Assembly: GCA_031263435.1 (NCBI GenBank)
Contig: JAISFT010000213.1
Span: 1-5,183 of the forward strand
Direction of reading: 5' to 3'
Length of the DNA stretch: 5,183 nucleotides
Origin: Treponema sp.
Lineage (GTDB): Bacteria; Spirochaetota; Spirochaetia; Treponematales; Breznakiellaceae
Shown here in pieces: positions 1 to 5,183 of the stretch. Below the pieces are notes generated by a model. It worked only from the letters and a program-made list of their open reading frames with translations, was not told where the DNA came from and did not search any database. The first letter of the stretch is position 1. Each line of letters starts with the position of its first letter. The position numbers were made by a program, and so were the translations under genes.

Positions 1-69
1 GTTTTTTCTACTTTTTCCAGGAATCCTTTATATCCCTTCGGTGGATCACCAGACCCCGCCAGGGACTCC

Positions 70-94
70 CCGGCTTTACCGCAGGTAAAGCCGG
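70..94. repeat. Perfect 11-bp inverted repeat with 3-base loop
   Basis: CCGGCTTTACC (70-80) is followed by GCA and then by its exact reverse complement GGTAAAGCCGG (84-94). The hairpin has no T-run on either side, so it is not a classical intrinsic terminator. It lies six bases before the first copy of a 23-base motif (101-123) that recurs at 321-343, also beside a hairpin. I read it as part of a palindromic repeat cluster. Its role is unknown. Confidence 0.7.
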
Positions 95-100
95 AACGCG

Positions 101-123
101 CAAGGGATAGAAGCGGAAATACC
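101..123. repeat. Copy 1 of a diverged 23-base repeat motif
   Basis: Positions 101-123 and 321-343 match at 17 of 23 positions without gaps. The best conserved part is GAAGCGGA (110-117 and 330-337), preceded by A-G-G-R-A-T. In this copy a perfect hairpin (70-94) precedes the motif. A shared motif next to a hairpin in intergenic DNA is what is seen in REP-type repeat families, but two copies in one window do not establish a family. Confidence 0.5.
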
Positions 124-168
124 GCAGACCCCCCGGCCATTAGCCGTCCTATACCTCCTCCTCTGTAA

Positions 169-322
169 CGACCCGCCTATATGAGTACAGCGGGGCTGGG
201 GAAGAGACCGGGAAAATATTTGGAATTCCCTGCCGTAGCGTATCGCAGATAGCGGAGGCAGGCTCTACAAGCAGTTTCCCGGGATTTTTCCCAGCCCCGC
301 TATACACATATTGGATGGGTCG
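169..322. repeat. Long imperfect fold-back (nested inverted repeats, about 154 bases)
   Basis: Several inverted arms are nested about one centre. CGACCC (169-174) pairs with GGGTCG (317-322). The 23-base arm 180-202 pairs with 288-310 at 20 of 23 positions, including an exact 12-base AGCGGGGCTGGG (189-200). CCGGGAAA (208-215) pairs with TTTCCCGG (275-282), CCTGCC (229-234) with GGCAGG (257-262), and TATC (241-244) with GATA (248-251) around a GCA loop. The register is kept through small, nearly symmetric internal loops, so the whole could fold as one long hairpin in DNA or RNA. No coding sequence and no convincing target-site duplication were seen. It could be a MITE-like element, a REP-like repeat, or a structured RNA downstream of the GH130 gene. 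Confidence 0.65.
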
Positions 323-343
323 AGGAATTGAAGCGGATAGCCC
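321..343. repeat. Copy 2 of the diverged 23-base repeat motif
   Basis: This is the second copy of the motif seen at 101-123, in the same orientation, with GAAGCGGA at 330-337. It begins inside the last two bases of the long fold-back and ends two bases before the 19-bp hairpin at 346-387, so here the hairpin follows the motif, whereas in copy 1 it precedes it. Confidence 0.5.
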
Positions 344-345
344 GG

Positions 346-387
346 TCCCCGGTTCTGCGAGTCCCGGCGGACTCGCAGAACCGGGGA
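346..387. repeat. 19-bp inverted repeat with 4-base loop (strong hairpin)
   Basis: CCCCGGTTCTGCGAGTC (347-363) is mirrored exactly by GACTCGCAGAACCGGGG (370-386). Adding the pairs 346/387 and 364/369 gives 19 base pairs around a CGGC loop. On the minus strand it lies 44 bases after the GH130 stop codon, so it could stabilise the 3' end of that transcript or help end it. No T-run follows on the minus strand. On the plus strand a T5 run comes only 10 bases later. It is therefore not a textbook Rho-independent terminator. An AT-rich 12-base palindrome ATTTTTAAAAAT (397-408) lies between it and the gene. Confidence 0.75.
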
Positions 388-431
388 TGCGCCCAAATTT
401 TTAAAAATATTCGTAGGGGTACATTGCTGCC

Positions 432-1436
432 CTAAATCGAATTTTTCTTGACAAAATCCACTACTTCGTCAACTTTGCCGAATACCAGGCCCGTTACCGT
501 GTCGGCGCAGCCGTAGTATATGGCCATTCTGCCGGTTTCCCCGTCCACGAGCGCGGCACAGGGGAAGGTAACGTTGGGGACGTCCCCGGCCAGTTCGTAG
601 GGGGTCTGGGGGGAAATAAGATAGGGCCGGGACCGGGCGATGAGCTGCCAGGGTTTGTCCAAGTCGAGGAGCGCGGCGCCGAAGGAATAGACAAAGCCGT
701 TGCAGCTTGTTAATACCCCGTGGTAGATGAGGAGCCAGCCTTCGGTGGTTTCTATGGGCGCGGGCCCCGCCCCGACCTTGGTACACTGCCAGGCGCTTTT
801 CTCGAAGGGGGTGGGGGACATGACGTGGCGGTGTTTGCCCCAATAGACGAGATCGGGGCTTTCCGAATAGACGATGTCCCCAAAGGGGGTATGGCCTGAA
901 TCGCTGGGCCGGCTGTACAGGGCATAGTTGTTCCCGATTTTCCGGGGGAAGAGTACGCCGTTCCGGTTGTAGGGCATGAGGATGTTTTCCATCTGGTAGA
1001 ACTGCTCAAAATCCCGGGTATAGCCCAGGCCGATGGTTGGGCCGAAGTAGCCGTTGCACCAGATGATGTACCAGCGGTCTTCCACAAAAACCACTCTGGG
1101 GTCGTACTTATACTGGGAATCGGGAAGGCTTGGGTCGGTTTTTACGAAGGGAATGGGGTCGTCCGCGATGGCCCAGTTGATCCCGTCCCTGCTCTGTCCG
1201 GCGTGGATATTCATGCGCCGGGCGGTGTCGTCGCAGCGGAATACTCCGGCAAACTCCCCTTTGAAGGGAACGACGGCGCTGTTAAAAATGCTGTTGGACC
1301 GGCGGGTTAGATTCCGGGGGATCACCGGGTTCTTTGAATAGCGCCACAGGGGCTCCTCCCGGCCGGTGTTTCCCTGCCGGGGGGGATCCTCCCAGGGGAT
1401 GTTCGGCAGGGGCGCCGCGTTTTTCAGAATACTCAT
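432..1436 (-). CDS. GH130 family (subfamily 2-like) beta-mannoside phosphorylase
   Basis: A 334-residue protein with the features of glycoside hydrolase family 130, cytoplasmic (no signal peptide). Such enzymes cleave beta-mannosides with inorganic phosphate, releasing alpha-mannose 1-phosphate. Visible motifs are [10 protein letters not shown] (residues 48-57), YKYDPRV (109-115) with Asp112 as the likely proton donor, [11 protein letters not shown] (156-166), ALYSRPSD (172-179), [12 protein letters not shown] (219-230), LIYHGV (236-241) and FPCAAL (291-296). Arg158, Arg176, Lys220 and His239 stand where, as I recall, the gut metagenomic enzyme UhgbMP (beta-1,4-mannosyl N-glycan/mannan phosphorylase) has its phosphate-binding residues, at a constant offset of eight from its Asp104, Arg150, Arg168, Lys212 and His231. 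The length is normal and nothing is broken. The ATG has AAGGAG (1443-1448) six bases upstream. The exact substrate (mannooligosaccharide or mannosyl-N-acetylglucosamine) cannot be read from sequence; no transporter or other glycan gene lies nearby. Confidence 0.9.
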   Translation of the reverse strand: MSILKNAAPLPNIPWEDPPRQGNTGREEPLWRYSKNPVIPRNLTRRSNSIFNSAVVPFKGEFAGVFRCDDTARRMNIHAGQSRDGINWAIADDPIPFVKTDPSLPDSQYKYDPRVVFVEDRWYIIWCNGYFGPTIGLGYTRDFEQFYQMENILMPYNRNGVLFPRKIGNNYALYSRPSDSGHTPFGDIVYSESPDLVYWGKHRHVMSPTPFEKSAWQCTKVGAGPAPIETTEGWLLIYHGVLTSCNGFVYSFGAALLDLDKPWQLIARSRPYLISPQTPYELAGDVPNVTFPCAALVDGETGRMAIYYGCADTVTGLVFGKVDEVVDFVKKNSI

Positions 1437-1471
1437 ACCATGCTCCTTGCTTTGGTTTTCCGGGCCCTGGT

Positions 1472-1486
1472 GGAACAGGCTGTTCC
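1472..1486. promoter_or_regulatory. Small perfect dyad upstream of the GH130 gene
   Basis: GGAACA-GGC-TGTTCC is a perfect 6+3+6 dyad in the 69-base gap before the GH130 start, 23 bases upstream of its Shine-Dalgarno sequence. It could be an operator half-site pair or a small RNA hairpin. It resembles the Gram-positive LexA box GAAC-N4-GTTC but has five central bases rather than four, so I do not call it LexA. No convincing promoter boxes were found beside it. Confidence 0.25.
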
Positions 1487-1505
1487 GTGGGTCACGTTTA
1501 GGCTC

Positions 1506-1826
1506 CTAGGTTTTTCGGCGGGTGTCCCGTTCGTTTTCCCGCTTTTCGATGGCGCCCTTGAGGGAGACAAGCTCCGAGAGGATGTTCTTGATCTCCGGGT
1601 CCGAGGCGGAGACGGATTCGGCGCTTTCTTCCGCGAAGCAGCGGTATACTTCGTTCCCCAGGCGTTCCAGGAGTTTCCGGGCCTGGCCTTCCATTTGTTT
1701 TATTTCCAGGGCTAAAACTCCCCGTTCTCCCAGGTCCTGGGCCTTTGCCCCTGCCTTGGAAAGGAATTCCTTCGACGCCTGGGCGCCCTGATCCAGCAAA
1801 TTCCGCATCCGGTCACTGAATGCCAT
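1506..1826 (-). CDS. Small charged helical (coiled-coil-like) protein, function unknown
   Basis: A 106-residue protein, probably cytoplasmic: there is no signal peptide and no membrane segment. It is rich in Ala, Glu, Lys, Leu and Arg and should be almost wholly helical. Residues 1-35 look amphipathic (repeated Ala-Lys/Gln spacing, e.g. SKAGAKAQDLGERG at 23-36). Residues 38-66 (LALEIKQMEGQARKLLERLG and after) and 80-102 carry heptad-like hydrophobic spacing separated by a Ser/Asp-rich break at 69-78. The C-terminus is strongly basic. I do not know its function; similar small proteins are, from memory, annotated as hypothetical in treponemes. The ATG is well supported by AAGGAG at 1833-1838, six bases upstream, directly after a small dyad TACCC-TGT-GGGTA (1840-1852). 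It lies 65 bases after argC and 69 before the GH130 gene. Confidence 0.8.
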   Translation of the reverse strand: MAFSDRMRNLLDQGAQASKEFLSKAGAKAQDLGERGVLALEIKQMEGQARKLLERLGNEVYRCFAEESAESVSASDPEIKNILSELVSLKGAIEKRENERDTRRKT

Positions 1827-1839
1827 AGTTCTCTCCTTC

Positions 1840-1852
1840 TACCCTGTGGGTA
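1840..1852. promoter_or_regulatory. Small dyad next to the ribosome binding site of the 106-residue gene
   Basis: TACCC-TGT-GGGTA is a perfect 5+3+5 dyad. In the minus-strand mRNA it would form a short hairpin ending one base before the AAGGAG at 1833-1838. It could affect translation or bind a repressor, but a dyad this short may be chance. Confidence 0.2.
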
Positions 1853-1891
1853 ATGTTTTATTCGGCCGATGGTATCTTGCGGCGGGGTTCT

Positions 1892-2869
1892 TCATCGGGC
1901 CGGCTCAAACTGCAGGCCCCGGTACTCGTCCCGTCCCAGCATGATATTGAGGCACTGTACTGCGGCGCCGGAGGCGCCTTTGCCCAGGTTATCAAAACGG
2001 GCCATGAGCAGGACCCGGTCCCCGCCGCCGGTGATCCAAATTTCCAGATCGTCCCGGTCCGCGAGGGTGTTGGCGGCCAGGTCCTGGGGTTCGCCTCCCA
2101 TCACATGGATGAGGGGCTGATCGCGGTAGTAGTCCGCAAAAAAATCTATGAATTTTCCGGCTGAAAGGGGGGGCCCAAGGTCTTCGCGGATCAGATCCTC
2201 CGCGCCCAGGCCGATGGATACGAGCATGCCGGTGTAATAATCGTCCACGATGGGGTGGAAGAGGGGAGGCTTTTCCAGGCCCGCGATGATCTGCATCTCC
2301 GGGAGGTGTTTGTGCTGCAGGGTGAGGCCGTACTGCCGGGGGGAGTAGTAGTCCCGGGGCCGCCCGGGGTCCTGGTACGCGGCGATCATGGTTTTGCCGC
2401 CGCCGGAATAGCCGCTGAGGGAATGGCAGTGAAGGCGGAGGGAGGGGGCTATGAGGCCGCCCCGGAGCAGCGGGGAAGCGAGGGCAAGGAAACCGGTGGC
2501 ATGGCAGCCGGGAACGGCCACCCGCGGGGCGGTCCTGATGAGGTCCCGGTACCGGGAACCGGCAGGGGCCGGGGGCTTTAATTCCGCAAATCCGTAGACC
2601 CAGTCCGGCCTGGTACGGTGGGCGGTACTGGCGTCGATGATTCTGGCCTGCGCCGGGGCGGCGGACACGAGTTCCCGGGCGGCCGCATCGGGGAGGCAGA
2701 GTACGCCGAGATCCGAGCGGCCCAGGGCCTCCAGACGGCAGGAGAGGTCCTTCCGCTGTTCCCCGTCCAGGACGATGAGTTCAATATCATCTTCCCCCTC
2801 AAGGCGGTCCTGTATCCGCAGTCCTGTGGTTCCCGAAGCGCCGTCAACATACACTGAGTATTGTGCCAC
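1892..2869 (-). CDS. argC: N-acetyl-gamma-glutamyl-phosphate reductase, type 2 (short form)
   Basis: A 325-residue cytoplasmic enzyme of arginine biosynthesis. It reduces N-acetyl-gamma-glutamyl phosphate with NADPH to N-acetylglutamate 5-semialdehyde, releasing phosphate. Its N-terminus VDGASGTTGLRI (residues 8-19) is the nucleotide-binding Gly-rich loop. VPGCHATG (119-126) carries the catalytic Cys122. SGYSGGGK (152-159) and HKHLPEM (186-192) give the substrate-binding and catalytic His region, and DNLGKGASGAAVQ (293-305) is the conserved C-terminal motif. The overall pattern, including ASTAHR (80-85) and YGFAE (92-96), follows the type 2 subfamily (about 310 residues), not the longer type 1. 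No key residue is missing. The start is GTG at 2867-2869, supported by GGAGG five bases upstream; a nearby ATG at 2869-2871 is in another frame. No other arg genes lie in the window, so the rest of the pathway must be elsewhere. Confidence 0.95.
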   Translation of the reverse strand: MAQYSVYVDGASGTTGLRIQDRLEGEDDIELIVLDGEQRKDLSCRLEALGRSDLGVLCLPDAAARELVSAAPAQARIIDASTAHRTRPDWVYGFAELKPPAPAGSRYRDLIRTAPRVAVPGCHATGFLALASPLLRGGLIAPSLRLHCHSLSGYSGGGKTMIAAYQDPGRPRDYYSPRQYGLTLQHKHLPEMQIIAGLEKPPLFHPIVDDYYTGMLVSIGLGAEDLIREDLGPPLSAGKFIDFFADYYRDQPLIHVMGGEPQDLAANTLADRDDLEIWITGGGDRVLLMARFDNLGKGASGAAVQCLNIMLGRDEYRGLQFEPAR

Positions 2870-2874
2870 ATCTG

Positions 2875-2879
2875 CCTCC
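2875..2879 (-). promoter_or_regulatory. Shine-Dalgarno sequence deciding the argC GTG start
   Basis: GGAGG followed by CAGAT and then GTG. The five-base spacing fits the GTG at 2867-2869 and is too short (three bases) for the overlapping ATG at 2869-2871, whose frame does not encode ArgC. The GTG also places the Gly-rich nucleotide-binding loop at the usual distance from the N-terminus. Confidence 0.8.
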
Positions 2880-2893
2880 GTGGGCGCAGTAGA

Positions 2894-2930
2894 GGGGGGC
2901 CGGCAGCACAGTTGCCGCGACTTCCCCCCC
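2894..2930 (-). promoter_or_regulatory. Interrupted hairpin between the phosphatase gene and argC
   Basis: In the mRNA a run of seven G right after the phosphatase stop codon can pair with six C (2894-2899 on the plus strand), and inside it CGGCA pairs with TGCCG (2901-2905 with 2913-2917) around a seven-base loop. No U-run follows, so it is not a standard intrinsic terminator. It may partly separate the two genes, protect the upstream mRNA 3' end, or have no role. Confidence 0.35.
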
Positions 2931-5183
2931 TTATGCTTTCCGCTTGATCCCCAGGATGGTTAGATCGTCGTACTGCTCATCCTCGTTGAGATGAGTATAG
3001 TACATATAGGAATTGTTTCCAGTGTTTTCCCGGGTCCGGGAACAGTAGGTCCGGTATTGGAAGAAATGGGTGGCAAGGAATGTGTCCAGTTTCCTGTCCA
3101 CGAGGACCCGGCTGTCCTCCCCTGAGCGGGGGTCCTTGTAACAGCGGAATATCTTTTCCACGGATACGAGGGCCATGATCACTTCCTCCACGGTTCCCCG
3201 GCACATGGTAAAGTCGAAGCGGAGGTCCGATCCGAATTGCTCCGGGTTGTGCCATTTGTGGAGGCTGTAGGTTTGCCGGTTCATGACGGCGTTGATGATC
3301 GCCTCCACCCGGGCGGACCCCAGTTCTTCATCCCCCTGGCCGACGATATGGTTTTCGTGGAGGGCGCCGGGGAGGCCCTGGCTACAGGTGAGTTCCCGGA
3401 ATTCCGCGTCCCGGAAACGGCGCTTGGCTTCTTCGATGCCGTCGGTGTAGAGGAAAAGGATGTCTCCTTTGTCCAGGGGCAGGGTTACGATGGGGTAGCC
3501 TCCCCTGGACCGGACCATGAAATTGGGGAGGACTCCGGTGGCGGGGGTCTCCGGCAGAACGAGGGTTTTTACTTTGCCTTCCGAGGCGTCGAAGAAGTGG
3601 ACGATGTTGTCGCCGGCGTTACAGAAGCGCAGGATGCCGGTTTGGGAATCGAACAGGCAGAGGGTAAAGGCGGCAAAGCGGTCTTTGAAGCCCAGGGTCT
3701 CGATAAAATCGTTGATGTGGTAGACGAGTTCTTCGATGTGCATTCCTTTTTCGCTGGGGGTCCACTGTTTGAAGTGGTTGAGGAACATGGTGGCTATCTG
3801 AATCATGATGAGGGCCGCGGGGATCCCCTTTCCCGCGACATCGCACTTGATGATAGCGTAATAGCGGCCGTCGAGGTCCTGGTAGTCGAAGTAATCCCCG
3901 GAGACTCCCTTGGCCCCCTCGTAATAGCCGAAGAATTCGGCGCCGGGGGTCTCTTTGAAACCGGTGCTGAGTTTGTTCCCGTCCTTGTCCAGTTCCAGGG
4001 GGATGAACCGCTTCTGGATTTCCTTGCCGATGGAAAGATCCGATGCGGCGATGGCGGCCTTGGCCAGGCCGTGGGTCATTTCGTTGATGGTGGCCCCCAG
4101 GACGGCGATCTCGTCCCGGGTTTTGACGGGTATATCCAGGCCGGCCAGTTTTGACTTGTCCTCCGTGTCCCGGATCCGCTCGACATGTTCCGCCAGCCGG
4201 ATGATGGGACGGATGATGAGGGAGGAGAAGATCAGGGCGCCTGCGGTTCCGATACCCAGGGCCGCCAGGGCCACCAGGAGGATGATCCGCAGCAGATCGA
4301 CCTGATCCCGGGCGATCTGCTGCCGGATGGAATCCAGGGAGACTTCCAGCCGGATGAGGCCCCGGAAATAGCCCTCATCCTGTCCCTGCCGGTAGCCTTG
4401 TTGGTAACTTTGCCGGTAGCTCTGCTGATAGTCCGGCCGATAGAGGACGGGCCTGAAGAAGACATAGGTCTGGTCTTTCCGCCAATCTACCCGGCTGCCG
4501 GGAAAGGCCGGCTCCGATCCTATTTCCTTGCCCAGGGCCGCCAGTTCTTCGGTAAGCCGGGTTTCCAGGGAAGCGATGCTTGTCCGGATATCGGCAAGGC
4601 GCTGCCGGCCTTCGCCACCGGGCAGCGCTGCCAGGGAAGCGGCGACGGCCTGTTCCTCCGCGCCGAGTTCCGCAATGATCCGGGAGAGGCCGCCGGTGTT
4701 TTCCCGGGCGGCCCGGTTCAGCTCCGCCTCGATCGATTGCAGCCGGGGGCTGAGCAGGTCGTGGAGCCGGGAAACGCCGGGCCGGAATTCGGCGGTATCG
4801 ATCTTGGAGAGGATGGCGGGATCGTTGGTGGCCCATACATAGTCGCTGAAACCGGTATCGCCGTCCCGGGAGGCGGTGATGGTGATGTAGCGGGCCTCCG
4901 GTATGACGGCGCTCTGATCCGGCAGGAGGCCCAGTTCCGGGATATCCTTCCCCGGCAGGTAGGCCCTGGCGCCGGCAGCCAGGCCCTCCAGAAGGACCCG
5001 GGAGCGGTCTCTGAGGCTCCGGAGCAGGGTCTGTTCCTGGGTGGCCGTCATCATGTAGTAGAGGGGAACGGAGACCAGGGTTACGACGAAGAGAACCAGC
5101 ACGATGGTGAAGCATGCAATTTTCCCCCGCAGACCCAGTCCCCGCCGCCGCCGCAGTGCGGCAAGGTGCCTTTTCTTTTCCAG
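2931..5183 (-). CDS. Membrane sensor PP2C/SpoIIE-type phosphatase with HAMP domain (5' end outside window)
   Basis: The reading frame stays open to the right edge, giving at least 750 residues; numbers below count from the first visible codon. After a basic stretch (LRRRRGLGLRGK, 10-21) a membrane helix spans about 22-45. An extracytoplasmic sensor region follows (46-295), with a helical, Glu/Ala-rich part (about 138-220) and a tandem Tyr/Gln-rich repeat (248-272). A second helix (about 297-320) leads into a HAMP domain (about 321-377) and a linker with EIQKRFIPLE typical of RsbU/SpoIIE-like enzymes. The phosphatase domain shows SGDYFD (428-433), CDVAGKGIPAAL (447-458), CNAGDN (521-526), YTDGIEEA (579-586) and YDDLTILGI (738-746), so the metal-binding Asp set is present. 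It presumably dephosphorylates a Ser/Thr-phosphorylated regulator such as an anti-sigma antagonist in response to an outside signal; the partner is unknown. Odd points are the large insertion before the last Asp pair (about 593-735) and NAGD instead of the common NAGH. A GTG at 5100-5102 falls inside the first membrane helix and is not a credible start. Confidence 0.92.
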   Translation of the reverse strand: MEKKRHLAALRRRRGLGLRGKIACFTIVLVLFVVTLVSVPLYYMMTATQEQTLLRSLRDRSRVLLEGLAAGARAYLPGKDIPELGLLPDQSAVIPEARYITITASRDGDTGFSDYVWATNDPAILSKIDTAEFRPGVSRLHDLLSPRLQSIEAELNRAARENTGGLSRIIAELGAEEQAVAASLAALPGGEGRQRLADIRTSIASLETRLTEELAALGKEIGSEPAFPGSRVDWRKDQTYVFFRPVLYRPDYQQSYRQSYQQGYRQGQDEGYFRGLIRLEVSLDSIRQQIARDQVDLLRIILLVALAALGIGTAGALIFSSLIIRPIIRLAEHVERIRDTEDKSKLAGLDIPVKTRDEIAVLGATINEMTHGLAKAAIAASDLSIGKEIQKRFIPLELDKDGNKLSTGFKETPGAEFFGYYEGAKGVSGDYFDYQDLDGRYYAIIKCDVAGKGIPAALIMIQIATMFLNHFKQWTPSEKGMHIEELVYHINDFIETLGFKDRFAAFTLCLFDSQTGILRFCNAGDNIVHFFDASEGKVKTLVLPETPATGVLPNFMVRSRGGYPIVTLPLDKGDILFLYTDGIEEAKRRFRDAEFRELTCSQGLPGALHENHIVGQGDEELGSARVEAIINAVMNRQTYSLHKWHNPEQFGSDLRFDFTMCRGTVEEVIMALVSVEKIFRCYKDPRSGEDSRVLVDRKLDTFLATHFFQYRTYCSRTRENTGNNSYMYYTHLNEDEQYDDLTILGIKRKA
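4368..4442 (-). repeat. 12-base tandem repeats encoding Tyr-x-Gln-Ser/Gly units
   Basis: Within the sensor region of the phosphatase, codons read YRPD-YQQS-YRQS-YQQG-YRQG-QDEG-Y: a four-residue period repeated about six times, with Tyr in first place in five units. At DNA level the 12-base units are recognisably related (TACCGGCAAAGT, TACCAACAAGGC, TACCGGCAGGGA) but differ at several positions. The array lies about 25 residues before the second membrane helix, on the outer side by the predicted topology. Its role is unknown; slippage could change its length in frame. Confidence 0.75.

Noticed and set aside
1..140. Minus-strand open frame from an ATG at 138-140 running off the left edge (begins MAGGSAVF, ends near GYKGFLEKVEK)
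   Set aside because: It runs straight through the perfect hairpin at 70-94 and the repeat motif at 101-123, and its only well-spaced ribosome site is a weak AGGA. The last residues look plausible for a protein, so a gene starting here or just beyond the edge cannot be excluded, but 46 codons are too few to call it.
1..168. Plus-strand frame open from the left edge to TAA at 166-168
   Set aside because: It has no start in the window, is Pro/Arg-rich and includes the hairpin and repeat motif; all three plus-strand frames are open for at least the first 80 bases, which suggests chance.
395..411. AT-rich stretch read as the T-tract of a terminator for the 19-bp hairpin
   Set aside because: On the gene strand it precedes the hairpin; on the other strand it is separated from the stem by 10 bases and no gene on that strand ends there.
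1472..1486. LexA (SOS) box reading of the dyad
   Set aside because: The central spacing is five bases instead of the four of the GAAC-N4-GTTC box, and no SOS-type gene follows.
2578..2871. Minus-strand frame starting at the ATG 2869-2871 over the argC 5' end
   Set aside because: It is only three bases from the Shine-Dalgarno sequence and is out of frame with the clearly conserved ArgC protein.
3237..4154. 305-codon plus-strand open frame opposite the phosphatase gene
   Set aside because: It lies wholly antisense to the conserved HAMP and catalytic region. Its Gly/Val/Asp/Glu-rich translation has no recognisable motif and is explained by GC-rich codon use on the other strand.
5100..5102. GTG as start codon of the phosphatase
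   Set aside because: It lies inside the first membrane helix; the frame continues upstream through a basic stretch to the window edge, so the gene is truncated by the window.

Overview
The window is GC-rich DNA carrying four protein genes, all on the minus strand. They fill positions 432 to 5183; positions 1-431 hold only repeats and inverted repeats. The gene set and the style of the proteins suggest a spirochaete of the Treponema group, perhaps a gut or insect-associated lineage. This is an inference from family resemblance (a HAMP-SpoIIE phosphatase and a small coiled-coil protein that resemble treponemal proteins); there is no rRNA or other marker to prove it.

Read in the direction of transcription (right to left) the layout is: (1) a membrane-bound PP2C/SpoIIE-type protein phosphatase with an extracytoplasmic sensor region and a HAMP domain, whose start lies beyond the right edge; (2) a short-form (type 2) ArgC, N-acetyl-gamma-glutamyl-phosphate reductase, with a GTG start and strong Shine-Dalgarno sequence; (3) a 106-residue charged, helical protein of unknown function; (4) a GH130 enzyme of the subfamily 2 type, probably a beta-1,4-mannoside phosphorylase. 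The gaps are 61, 65 and 69 bases. Each downstream gene has a good Shine-Dalgarno sequence, no clear promoter or U-tract terminator is visible between them, and each gap holds one small dyad. A single transcript is possible but not shown, and the four products do not form an obvious pathway: signalling, arginine synthesis, unknown, and mannoside breakdown.

The 431 bases downstream of the GH130 gene are the most unusual part. They contain an 11-bp perfect hairpin, a roughly 154-base imperfect fold-back built from nested arms, a 19-bp hairpin with a 4-base loop, and two diverged copies of a 23-base motif, each close to a hairpin. This looks like a cluster of REP/MITE-like palindromic repeats or a structured transcript. 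No transposase, tRNA, rRNA or CRISPR array was seen.

Within the phosphatase two things stand out: a run of tandem four-residue repeats rich in Tyr and Gln in the sensor domain, and a large insertion between the last two metal-binding motifs of the catalytic domain.
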